Source: Clostridia bacterium
Lineage (GTDB): Bacteria; Bacillota_A; Clostridia; Christensenellales; Aristaeellaceae
Assembly (NCBI GenBank): GCA_017509065.1
Contig: JAFWQM010000105.1
Coordinates: 1 to 15,588 of the forward strand
Direction: 5' to 3'
DNA length: 15,588 bases
Under the pieces are notes generated by a model that worked only from the letters and a program-made list of their open reading frames with translations, was not told where the DNA came from and did not search any database. A program made the position numbers and the translations under genes. Shown here one piece after another: positions 8,489 to 15,588 of this stretch. Each line of letters opens with the position of its first letter. Position 1 is the stretch's first letter.

Positions 8489-8860
8489 GTGGCGAAGGAA
8501 AAGTTAAAACGAATGGGCCGGTTCGAGCTGCTGCAATTGATCTATCAGATAAAGAAGAGCAACGAAGAGCTGACGCTGCGGTGCAGGGAAGCAGAAAAGC
8601 AGATCGATTCCCTGAAAAGGGAATGCACCGAGCGTGAGGAAAAGCTGCGCCGCGACTATGAAAGGCGCATCGATGAAATCCGTATGCAGGGGTCAGCCAA
8701 GGACTTGCAGCAGCGCATGAAAAAACTGGAGCAGCAGCTTCTGTCTTTCCAGCTTCTGACAGATCAGGAGGAAACCGCGAAAGAACCATCCATCCCGAGC
8801 ATGGGGGCGCTCAATTTGCAGGAGACCGGAACAAGCATCCCCCGGAAAGATGGAGAATAA
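8489..8860 (+). CDS. Small cytoplasmic coiled-coil protein of the operon
   Basis: A 123-residue protein with no signal peptide or membrane segment. The N-terminus KLKRMGRFELLQLIYQIKKS is followed by a long heptad-patterned charged helix (about 20-90) and a disordered tail (about 92-123). The start is GTG at 8489, supported by TTGGAG 8 bases upstream; an in-frame ATG at 8513 would remove the basic N-terminus. It lies 47 bases after the binding-protein gene and 3 bases before the active-site-intact signal peptidase gene, suggesting translational coupling. I recall short coiled-coil proteins with a similar basic-then-RxELLxL start beside signal peptidase and pilin genes in other Clostridia, but cannot check this here. 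Function unknown; a cytoplasmic docking or adaptor role is a guess. Confidence 0.75.
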   Translation: MAKEKLKRMGRFELLQLIYQIKKSNEELTLRCREAEKQIDSLKRECTEREEKLRRDYERRIDEIRMQGSAKDLQQRMKKLEQQLLSFQLLTDQEETAKEPSIPSMGALNLQETGTSIPRKDGE

Positions 8861-8863
8861 GCC

Positions 8864-9454
8864 ATGGCAAAGCGGATCATGAAAATGTCGTTTCCGTCAT
8901 TGGAAGAAATCCAGCAGGAAATGACTCGCGTGAAAAGCCAGGGCAGATATCACCAGGCGCTGCGCAGCACGGTGAGCACCATCGTTGTTGTAGCGGCCCT
9001 GGCGGTTCTGGTGGCGGCGCTGCTTTTGCCCGTTCTGCGCGTCATCGGCACATCCATGCAGCCCGCCTTCCAGCCCGGCGATATCATCGTGGCCTACAAA
9101 ACCGATTCTTTCCAGCCCGGCGATCTCTGCTGCTTCTACTACAACAATAAGCTGATCGTGAAGCGCGTGATCGCCATGAGCGGAGACAAGATTGAAATCA
9201 GCGAGGAAGGCCGCGTCACGGTCAACGATCTCCTGCTGGACGAACCCTATGTTTCCGAGTACGACTTTGGCCAGTGCGACTTGGACTTTCCCTTTATCGT
9301 ACCGGACGGCACGCTGTTCGTGATGGGCGATAACCGCTCCATCGCGGTGGACAGCCGGAGCATCAACTTTGGCTGTATCGGCACTGATGACATGGTGGGA
9401 AAAATCATCCTCCGTGTCTGGCCCCTGAACGAGATAGAATTCTTTGGCCTGTGA
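8864..9454 (+). CDS. Signal peptidase I, active-site residues intact
   Basis: A 196-residue membrane serine protease of the S26 family that removes signal peptides outside the membrane. A cytoplasmic N-terminal segment of about 35 residues precedes one membrane segment (about 38-60, STIVVVAALAVLVAALLLPV). Box B is GTSMQPAFQPGD with nucleophile Ser64; box D is VKRVIAMSGD with Lys100; box E is VMGDNRSIAVDSR; the end is RVWP. All catalytic residues match the family, in contrast to the first gene of the operon. The start at 8864 follows GGAGAATAAGCC, which contains the stop of the previous gene. It is the last gene before the terminator at 9525. It probably processes the pilin-like and binding-like proteins, as a dedicated peptidase. 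The general housekeeping peptidase could equally be elsewhere in the genome. Confidence 0.9.
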   Translation: MAKRIMKMSFPSLEEIQQEMTRVKSQGRYHQALRSTVSTIVVVAALAVLVAALLLPVLRVIGTSMQPAFQPGDIIVAYKTDSFQPGDLCCFYYNNKLIVKRVIAMSGDKIEISEEGRVTVNDLLLDEPYVSEYDFGQCDLDFPFIVPDGTLFVMGDNRSIAVDSRSINFGCIGTDDMVGKIILRVWPLNEIEFFGL

Positions 9455-9524
9455 CCCTTTTTCCCAGCCGTACCAAAATCTCCCGCAGCGCCGACTGCGC
9501 GCTGAAAGACAATCAAATCATCCT

Positions 9525-9553
9525 GTGCCGGCTTTCCCGCCGGCGCTTTTTTT
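9525..9553 (+). terminator. Rho-independent terminator closing the operon
   Basis: GTGCCGGC (9525-9532) pairs with GCCGGCGC (9539-9546) around the loop TTTCCC, an 8-bp GC-rich stem with one G-T pair, followed directly by seven T (9547-9553). It lies 71 bases after the signal peptidase stop codon and marks the end of the six-gene transcription unit. Confidence 0.88.
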
Positions 9554-9771
9554 GTTTGTCTCTTTTGCGGCTGCGTTATATGAAGCAATCCTGCTTTCTA
9601 TTTTGCGTAAAATTATATCAGAATTTCCCAATATGTTGTATTTTTTTGTTAAAACGCCTTGACTTTATACCCAAAATGTAGAAAAAATAATAATGAGAAG
9701 TTATGTGCTCCTTTTTTGAAAGATTTTTACGCCCGGACGGCGGGGGTTCGGTTTTGCGCAAGGAGGGCTTT
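9554..9771 (+). promoter_or_regulatory. Upstream region of the giant adhesin gene, with a strong ribosome binding site
   Basis: This is an AT-rich stretch with no convincing gene. TTGACT at 9659-9664 is a good -35 candidate, but the best -10-like sequence (TAATAA, 9688-9693) is too far away at 23 bases, so the promoter is uncertain. The ribosome binding site AAGGAGGG (9760-9767) is clear and sets the adhesin start at ATG 9772, 4 bases beyond it. Confidence 0.4.
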
Positions 9772-9917
9772 ATGGAAAACAGGTTCTGGAAAAAGGCGGC
9801 TGCGGCGAGCGGGCGCAGCCATCACGCGGAGAGCACCCGGGCCGGGGCGGCGCGGCGCGCTTGCTTCATGCTGGCGCTGGTCGTGCTGGTCTGCGCGGCG
9901 CTAACCGCGTGGCCGAC

Positions 9918-9935
9918 GGCGGCGCGGGCGGCGAG
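9918..9935 (+). other. Frameshift junction between signal peptide and adhesin body
   Basis: Upstream the frame reads LTAWPTAARAA and would end at TAA 9958-9960. The homologous continuation GGEITINGG is in the frame one base earlier. The intervening sequence is a run of GGC/GCG units. The change equals one lost base (or two gained). Alternatively a larger deletion may have removed the first part of the mature protein, because the body begins directly inside a GGxIT repeat. Confidence 0.7.
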
Positions 9936-12521
9936 ATCACCATCAACGGCGGCGAAATAACAGTAAAATTTAATTCAGGCGCGGGCATCGGCGGCGGTAA
10001 CGAGGGCGCGGGCGGCAACGTCGTCATCACCGGCGGCAAAATAAAAGCTGCTTCGATTTTTGAACCGGATTGTGGCCCGGGTATCGGCTGCGGGCTGGAG
10101 TACACCGGCAACGAGAAAGGCACGCTGTCCGTCTGTTTTGACAGCGGCGATGATTTCCTGTATGCCAGAAGCTATACCGGCACGGTGAAGGTGGAGGACA
10201 AGAAAGACACCACCCGGAAAGTCTATGTAAAGGACGAAAACAACAATTTCTACACCGGCGCGCTGAACGCAACGCAAATCTCCGCCATCGCGGGACAGAA
10301 GCTGACGAAGGCGACGGAGCCCTACACCGTGACCGTGACCCAAAGCCAGTACGCCACAGTGACCGCCTCCCCGACCCTCGCCGAAGCGGGCACGAAGATC
10401 GTGATCTCCATCTCCAATGTGACGACAGGCTATGAGCTGGACACCCTGACCTATACCCCGGAGGGCGGCTCGGCGACTGCCATCACCAAGGACACAAGCG
10501 GCAAATATACCTTCACCATGCCCGCCGCCAACGTGACCGTGATGGCGACGTTCATTACAGAGTGGTCGGCATTGCAGCAGGCGATCAATAACGCCGCAGA
10601 TAACACGACCATCAAGGTCAGCGACTATGCCGGGGATGATAAGACGATCACCGCCGCTTCCTCGGAAAGCGCCCTGTCCATTCCCATCGGCAAGACCGTC
10701 ACCCTCGACCTGGACGGCTGCACCCTTGACCGGGGGCTGACTTCCGCGACGTCATCCGGCTACGTTATCAAGGTTGATGGCGTCCTGACCTTAAAGGACA
10801 CCAGTACAGCCCAGACCGGCACGATCACCGGCGGTTATATAAACAACTCTGGCGGCGGCGTGTTTGTCAAAGGCACGTTCAATATGGAGGGCGGCACGAT
10901 CACCGGCAACCATTCGGCTTTTGGCGGCGGCGGTGTTTATGTTCTCTATAGCAGCTCGGGGCCGACATTCAACCTCTCCGGCGGCCGGATCGTCAACAAT
11001 ATCTCGGATAGTAATGGCGGCGGTGTATATAATGTTGGAAATATCATCATGTCCGGCGGCGAGATCAGCGGGAACAGCACGACGCGGGGTGGCGGCGTTT
11101 ACAATAGAGGCGAATTTTCCCTTTCCGGCGGCAGGATCACCGACAACCGCTCGACGGGGAAAGGCGGCGGCGTGTATAACAACGGCACGTTCAACCTGTC
11201 CGGCAATCCCACCATCAGCGGCAATACCTCCGGCAGCGATAACAACGCGGCGGGCAATGTCTACCTGTCAAAAGCAAACGATACGCAGTGCGTCATCACC
11301 GTCACCGGCGAGTTGAAAAATACCACGCCCATCGGCGTGGCAATGGAAACCCCCGGCGTGTTCACCAGCGGCCTTTCCGGCAAGGGCACAGCGTCGAAAT
11401 TCTCCAGCGACAGCAACGCTTACGCGGTGCGCCTGACCGATGATGGCGAAGCGAAGCTGGCGTCCCTGCATACCGTCACCCTTTCCGCCACGAACGGCAC
11501 GGTGACCGCCAGCGTGGGCAATGCCTCCCTCGCTTCCGGCGGTAAGGCCGCGGCGGGCGATACCGTCACCCTCACCGTCACCCCCGCCACGGGCTATGAG
11601 CTGGATACGCTGACGGTGACCAAGGACGATACCTCCCCTGCGGAGACCGTCGCAGTCACCCAGGGCACGGGCGATGACGCGAACAAGTATACCTTCACTA
11701 TGCCCGCGAAAAACGTGACCGTCACCGCCACGTTCAGGTATCTCTACGCGCTGGTCTACGACCCCGGCGAGGGCGGCACCGGCACTATGGCGGGAGAGAC
11801 CGTTTATCTCGGCGAAGAATACACCTTCCCGGCCTGTACCTTTACCGCGCCGGAGCACAAGACCTTCGATCACTGGAAAATGACCGGCGTGGACGGCATG
11901 TTCTATCCGGACAAGCCCGGCTATAATACAGTAGAAATCGCCACCAACTGCGTGGATGAAAACGGCGTCATTACTGTGACCGCGTACTGGAAGGACGCGG
12001 GCGCGGCCACCGTCAAAACCGCGCCGACGGCCCTGAACCCCACCTATAACGGAGGAAACCAGGCCCTTGTTTCCGCCGGAACTGCGGAGGGCGGCGCGAT
12101 GAGCTACGCCCTGGGCAGCGACGCTTCCACCGCGCCCACTTCCGGCTGGAGCGCGGATGTTCCCACGGCGGTAAATTACGGAACCTATTACGTGTGGTAT
12201 AAGGCCGCGGGCGACGCCGCCCACAGCGACAGCGCCGCCGCGTGCGTCACGGCGGGGATCGGGCAGAAGGCCGTCACCGTCACCGCCAGGGCGCAGACCA
12301 TCCGGGAGGGCGGGGCCATCCAGACCGGCGCGGGCTATGCCACGCTGACGGACGCCGTGAACGGCCTCAGCCTCAGCGCCGTCACCCTGACCGCCGACGC
12401 CGACGCGAAAACCATCACCCCCAGCGCCGCCGCCGTCCAGGACGCGGACAAGAACGACGTGACGGGAAATTACAATATTTCCTACGCGGCAGGGGATTTG
12501 ACCGTCCTTGCTAAGACCAGC

Positions 12522-13760
12522 GCGACAGTCACCTTTAAGGTCGTCAACGGTTCCTGGAACGATGAAACCCTCGCCGCCGAGCATTCCGTCACCCTGGCCG
12601 GGTATGAGGGAGATACGCTAAAACTGACGGATGCGCAGATTCCCACCGCAGGCAACAAGCCCAACGATACATACAAAGCCGGAAGCTGGGACACGACGCC
12701 CAGCACGGAAACGGCCTTCGCCAATGGTTCAACCACCACGTACACCTATACTTACGCCAAGAAGGATAGCATCAGTGCGACGGTGATCTTCAAGGTGGTC
12801 AATGGTGGCTGGAACGATGCAATCCTCACCGGCGATCAGGCCGTGACCTTAACTGGCTATGAAGGCGACACCCTAAAACTGACAGCGGCGCAGATTCCCG
12901 CCGTGGGCAATAATCCCGACGATACCTACAAGGCCGGAAGCTGGGATACCGTGCCCAACACGGAAACAGTGTTCACGCCCGGAACGACAACAACTTATAC
13001 GTACACATATGTAAAGCAGGACCTGGTCACCTACACTGTGACGTTCAAAGTTATAAACGGCGAATGGAACAAGGGTGGAACCGGGGACAAGAACGTGACC
13101 CTTTCCCGCTACGAGAACGAAGACCTGGTACTGCGGCTGACAGAAACGGATATTCCTCAAGTTGGAGATAAGCCGTATAAAGGGTATAAAGCCGGTGCCT
13201 GGGATGTGACACCCACCGCCGGAATGGTGATCTCCGGGGATACAGTGTTTACTTACACCTACGCCCCGAAGGACGGCATTTCGCAGACAGTGACCTTCAA
13301 GGTAGTCAACGGTTCCTGGGACGATGGAACCACTGCGGACAAGACCGTGATCCTGATCGGCTTGGAAGGCGAAACTTTGAGACTGGCAGCAAATCAGATT
13401 CCCGCTGTCGGTAACAAGCCCAATGAAAACTTCAAGGCGGGCAGCTGGGACGTTGTTCCTTCTACAGAAGCGGAAATCACTGCTCCCACTACTTACACCT
13501 ACACCTACGCTCCCAAGGACAGCATTTCACAGACTGTTACTTTCAAGGTCGTCAATGGCTCCTGGGACGATGGCACCACCGCAGACAAGACCGTGATCCT
13601 GATCGGCTTGGAAGGCGAAACTTTAAGACTGGCAGCAAATCAGATTCCCGCTGTCGGTAACAAGCCCAATGAAAACTTCAAGGCAGGCAGCTGGGACGTA
13701 ACCCCCAACACTGAAACCGCGATAACAGCCCCCGCCACTTACACCTACACCTATGCCCCC
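12522..13760 (+). repeat. Five tandem repeats of about 82-85 codons in the adhesin gene
   Basis: Units start at about 12522, 12777, 13032, 13284 and 13530 (255, 255, 252 and 246 bases apart). The shared protein pattern is TVTFKVVNGxW, then a Lys/Val-rich strand, GxEGxTLxL, QIPAVGNKPN, KAGSWD and TTYTYTYA. Units 4 and 5 are almost identical at DNA level in their second half (about 13352-13452 against 13598-13698) but differ at several silent sites in the first half. These units are stalk-type beta domains; I do not assign a named family with confidence. Confidence 0.85.
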
Positions 13761-14231
13761 GCCGATATACCCGTTGTTTATACCGACGAATCAGAGCCAA
13801 ACCAGGATCACAGGCTGAACAGCGGAAGCGACCTGACTTTCCTCATCACCCGCAGCCCGGAGGACGAAAAAGCCTACTCTATGTTTGACAGCGCGCTGGT
13901 GGATGGCAACAATCTGGCTGTGGACACGGACTGCGAGATCGCCCCCCGCAGCCTGATCCTGACGCTGAAAGCGGCTTACTTGGATACGCTGGCCACAGGA
14001 GAACACACCCTGACCGTGCTGTTCATCGACGGCAAGGTGGACACCACCTTCACCGTATCCAAGGAAATCGATCCCACAAACTTCGACGACGTGGCGGTGC
14101 CGAGCGACACTTTCACCTTCTGGAAGGAATGGCAGGGCGCCAGCGAAAAGAGCATTGATTTCACGCTGTATAAGATCGGCGGTTCCGTCTACCACCACGG
14201 CTTTGACAAGAAGGTGATCAGCGACCGGAAA

Positions 14232-14234
14232 TAG
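14232..14234 (+). other. In-frame TAG separating adhesin body from wall-sorting signal
   Basis: The frame reads ...VISDRK, TAG, then RYDAWFSSPAACYVIKKP and on to the IPKTGD signal without another stop until TAA 14495. The sequence on both sides belongs to one Cna-B-type domain. An original Trp codon (TGG) changed by one base is a reasonable guess. All intact genes in this window end in TAA or TGA. Confidence 0.85.
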
Positions 14235-14556
14235 AGGTACGACGCCTGGTTCTCCAGCCCCGCCGCGTGCTACGTGATCAAAAAGCCGATTCCCGGCTAC
14301 ATCACGAAGTACGTCAACGTCGGCGTGTACGTTCAGGTCACTGACCGCTGCTGCGACGGCGGCACGATCATCAACAAGAAGATCCCCAAGACCGGAGACG
14401 AAGCGAATCTGGCTCTGTGGATCGGGTGCGTGGTGATCGGCGTCGCCGGTATCACCGCCGGACTGGTCTGGAAGCGGAAGAAGGCAAGGAAGTAAAAACC
14501 TTCCGGCTCCGGTCTGCGCGGTTTCCCCTGAAGGCATCGTATGTCCATATTCTCCA

Positions 14557-14590
14557 AGGCCCTGCTTTGGCAGGGCCTGATTTTGTCTTG
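14557..14590 (+). terminator. Rho-independent terminator after the adhesin gene
   Basis: AGGCCCTGC (14557-14565) pairs perfectly with GCAGGGCCT (14570-14578) around TTTG, followed by GATTTTGTCTT. It lies 61 bases after the adhesin's final stop codon and separates it from the toxin-antitoxin module. Confidence 0.85.
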
Positions 14591-14636
14591 CAATTTATCA
14601 ATTGACTTTTCGAGTCATCGCACGCTGTAAATCTAA

Positions 14637-14660
14637 ACAGGAATAATCATTCCATTATCT
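14637..14660 (+). repeat. Left copy of a 24-bp direct repeat flanking the toxin-antitoxin module
   Basis: Identical over 24 bases to 15427-15450 and different immediately outside on both sides. It contains the imperfect palindrome GGAATAATCATTCC and an overlapping ATAAT/ATTAT inverted pair. It lies directly before the module's promoter. Confidence 0.9.
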
Positions 14661-14663
14661 GCC

Positions 14664-14692
14664 TTGCGTATTGAAGCGGCGTGTGGTAATAT
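14664..14692 (+). promoter_or_regulatory. Extended -10 promoter of the toxin-antitoxin module
   Basis: TTGCGT (14664-14669), a 17-base spacer and TAATAT (14687-14692), with TG at 14684-14685 one base before the -10. It begins four bases after the left 24-bp repeat, whose palindrome could serve as an operator for autoregulation; that is inference. Confidence 0.6.
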
Positions 14693-14710
14693 ACTGTTGT
14701 AAACGGGAAA

Positions 14711-14718
14711 AAGGAGGG
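14711..14718 (+). promoter_or_regulatory. Ribosome binding site that supports a TTG start
   Basis: AAGGAGGG lies 7 bases before TTG 14726, which opens the antitoxin-like frame. No ATG occurs at a suitable distance in that frame (the first in-frame ATG falls about 18 codons later), so TTG is taken as the start. Confidence 0.75.
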
Positions 14719-14725
14719 AGATACA

Positions 14726-14944
14726 TTGCCTATTGAATTATTGGTCAAAAACGCTACGGGCTTGCCCGACAGATATGTGGACATGGCGGTCAGCTATATT
14801 CATTATTTGGAAGCGCAGTATCAACAGGAGCAGCGGAATGCCGCTGTGATTCAAAAGCGCTCATTGGGGATTCTTTCCGATAAATTCCATTACATTTCGG
14901 ATGATTTCGACCAGACACCAGATTGTTTCAAGGAGTATATGTAA
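14726..14944 (+). CDS. Antitoxin-like protein of a type II toxin-antitoxin pair
   Basis: A 72-residue protein starting at TTG, beginning MPIELLVKNATGLPDRYVDM. A predicted helix (about 12-35, LPDRYVDMAVSYIHYLEAQY) resembles the short LPxxxxxxxxxYIxFL helix of DUF2281-type antitoxins. The C-terminal half (KRSLGILSDKFHYISDDFDQ) ends in an acidic segment such as antitoxins use to mask the toxin. Its stop codon overlaps the toxin start (TAATG), implying translational coupling. The role is inferred mainly from its size, order and partner. In such modules this protein binds and neutralises the ribonuclease and often represses the shared promoter; the palindrome at 14639-14652 is a candidate operator. 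Confidence 0.75.
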   Translation: MPIELLVKNATGLPDRYVDMAVSYIHYLEAQYQQEQRNAAVIQKRSLGILSDKFHYISDDFDQTPDCFKEYM

Positions 14945-15321
14945 TGTACCTGCTGGATACGAACGCGCTGATTTGCGTTTTGTTTACACCGGACAGAATG
15001 TCTTCCGCCGCTAAACAGCAGGCGGAAAGCAGTCAGCCTCTTTATGTCAGCATCGCTTCTCTGTGGGAAATCGCCATTAAGCAAAGCATCGGAAAGCTGG
15101 CCGTTGACGCTTCCATCACTGATATAGCACAGGCGTGCGCAACGCTTGAAATCAAGTTGCTGCCCATTCAGCCTGATCACCTCGAAGGGATCAAAACCCT
15201 TCCCCGCATTCATAATGACCCCTTTGATCGTCTGATTATTGCCCAGGCAATAGCTGAAAACCTGACAATTATTACAATGGATCAAATCATTCCTCAGTAT
15301 AGCGTAAACACTTTATGGTAA
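14944..15321 (+). CDS. PIN-domain ribonuclease toxin (VapC-like)
   Basis: A 125-residue PIN-fold protein, the usual length for VapC-type toxins. Acidic metal-binding residues are in the expected places: Asp5 in LLDTNAL, Glu42 in ASLWEIAIK, Asp92/Asp95 in HNDPFDRLIIAQA, and Asp113 in IITMD. The DPFDR motif suggests the Sll0205-like PIN subgroup. The start at ATG 14944 overlaps the antitoxin stop by one base and gives the conserved N-terminus MYLLDTNA; an upstream ATG at 14923 in the same frame would add seven residues and lies inside the antitoxin gene. Family members cleave RNA, often tRNA, unless held by the antitoxin. All catalytic residues are present, so it is probably active. Confidence 0.9.
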   Translation: MYLLDTNALICVLFTPDRMSSAAKQQAESSQPLYVSIASLWEIAIKQSIGKLAVDASITDIAQACATLEIKLLPIQPDHLEGIKTLPRIHNDPFDRLIIAQAIAENLTIITMDQIIPQYSVNTLW

Positions 15322-15330
15322 TGCTTTTTT

Positions 15331-15436
15331 CCTTCGTCGGCGGCATGGGTACCAAGATCTTTTGCGTAGCGGGATCGTTCTGTTTCTTGGCTTAGCGTCT
15401 GTTATCATCACCCGCAGCAAGGCTGGACAGGAATAA
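15331..15436 (+). pseudogene. Decayed C-terminal tail of an LPxTGG-type surface protein
   Basis: Bases 15339-15389 translate as GGMGTKIFCVAGSFCFL, which matches the tail of Clostridial pilins that end in LPxTGGxGTxIF followed by a hydrophobic segment and TRxx. One base is missing just before it (CCT TCG then TC before GGC GGC), so the expected PS-x-GG is out of frame. A second shift near 15387-15391 moves the frame to LASVIITRSKAGQE with stop TAA 15434-15436. No upstream part of such a gene remains in the 10 bases between it and the toxin stop. The right-hand 24-bp repeat begins inside its last codons. Confidence 0.65.
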
Positions 15437-15450
15437 TCATTCCATTATCT
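15427..15450 (+). repeat. Right copy of the 24-bp direct repeat
   Basis: A perfect match to 14637-14660, 790 bases away in the same orientation. It overlaps the stop codon of the decayed sorting-signal tail. Confidence 0.9.
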
Positions 15451-15456
15451 TATTGC

Positions 15457-15567
15457 TCGCCCAACTAAATCATGAATTATCTGCGGGCGATAAATCGGTC
15501 CATCCTGCGTCACTCAACCTTGAAATACCTCCAGTATTCCTGCGGTTTCGTTCCTTGTCTGGAACGA
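15457..15567. other. Gene-free end of the window with clustered short inverted repeats
   Basis: Three inverted repeats are visible: TCGCCC (15457-15462) with GGGCGA (15485-15490); AATAC (15524-15528) with GTATT (15534-15538); and TCGTTCC (15548-15554) with GGAACGA (15561-15567). No open frame with a start site is convincing on either strand. It may be the edge of a mobile or repeat element, or a structured RNA cut off by the window end. Confidence 0.4.
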
Positions 15568-15588
15568 TTTCTCATCCCGCATCTGAAT

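Larger units (their letters stand above)
9772..14495 (+). pseudogene. Giant LPXTG-type adhesin gene broken by a 5' frameshift and a 3' amber codon
   Basis: The start at ATG 9772 follows AAGGAGGG. The first 53 codons give a long-n-region signal peptide (core FMLALVVLVCAALTAW, site near ARA). The reading frame then shifts by one base (about 9918-9935), and the body runs open to TAG 14232. Downstream, the same frame continues to TAA 14495, giving YDAWFSSPAACYVIKKPIPG and the sorting signal IPKTGD, a hydrophobic segment and the tail KRKKARK. Domains in order: GGxITINGG glycine-rich turns (9930-10150), an InlB-like repeat (10310-10556), beta-helix turns of GGGVYN type (10790-11270), a second InlB-like repeat (11460-11740), a Flg_new-like domain (11745-11990), MBG-like sequence (12000-12515), five tandem repeats (12522-13760), a further beta domain and a Cna-B domain (about 14080-14390). 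As written the product lacks both export and anchoring. Sequencing error, real decay or phase-type variation are all possible. A translation could also start at 9861, but that would be cytoplasmic. Confidence 0.8.

Noticed and set aside
9918..9935. Programmed -1 ribosomal frameshifting to join the signal peptide to the adhesin body
   Set aside because: No X XXY YYZ slippery heptamer or clear downstream pseudoknot is visible in the GGC/GCG tract, so mutation or sequencing error is more likely.
12522..13760. CRISPR-like array from the regular spacing of repeated sequence
   Set aside because: The periodic units are about 250 bases, coding, in frame and similar throughout. There are no short repeats with unique spacers and no cas genes.
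9861..14234. ATG 9861 as the true start of the adhesin
   Set aside because: No ribosome binding site precedes it and its first residues are an out-of-frame reading of the signal peptide. The real signal peptide starts at 9772 in the other frame.
15451..15588. Transposase C-terminal fragment on the minus strand (frame reading QMRDEKSFQTRNETAGILEV)
   Set aside because: It is only about 25 codons to the window edge with no recognised transposase motif. The inverted repeats explain the pattern at least as well.

Overview
The window looks like an accessory surface-protein region from a Gram-positive, gut-type member of the Clostridia. This is inferred from strong AGGAGG-type ribosome binding sites, Gram-positive signal peptidases and sortase-like proteins, pilin/adhesin domains of the Spy0128, Cna-B and InlB/Flg_new kinds, and a (L/I)PxTG sorting signal. 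The species cannot be named from the sequence.

Positions 1-372 are a leader. A strong-looking minus-strand promoter (26-54) probably serves a gene to the left of the window. A minus-strand hairpin terminator (74-103) ends something unidentified, and a plus-strand promoter (about 259-301) leads into the first gene. Positions 373-9454 are six closely spaced plus-strand genes, probably one operon, closed by an intrinsic terminator at 9525-9553: (1) a signal peptidase I homologue whose catalytic Ser is Gly; (2) a class C-like sortase homologue whose catalytic His and Cys are Ser and Ala; (3) a 1,204-residue multi-domain pilin-like protein with no LPXTG signal and an unusual short C-terminal tail; (4) a secreted family 5 solute-binding-like protein with a long acidic insert and no transporter genes beside it; (5) a small cytoplasmic coiled-coil protein; (6) a second signal peptidase I with Ser and Lys intact. 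I read this as an envelope-protein export or assembly system built on intact reading frames but with two apparent pseudoenzymes. It is the most interesting part of the window.

Positions 9772-14495 hold a second, unrelated giant adhesin gene (beta-helix, InlB-like repeats, five tandem repeats of about 84 residues, Cna-B domain, IPKTG sorting signal). It is broken twice: a frameshift directly after the signal peptide, and an in-frame amber codon that separates the body from the cell-wall anchor. The two lesions would leave the product neither exported nor anchored. A hairpin terminator follows.

Positions 14637-15450 contain a two-gene type II toxin-antitoxin-like module (antitoxin with a TTG start, PIN-domain toxin overlapping it by one base) with its own extended -10 promoter. 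It is bracketed by two perfect 24-bp direct repeats. Between the toxin and the right-hand repeat lies a decayed LPxTGG-type sorting-signal tail, so the region has been a site of surface-gene turnover. The last 130 bases hold several short inverted repeats and no gene that I can support.
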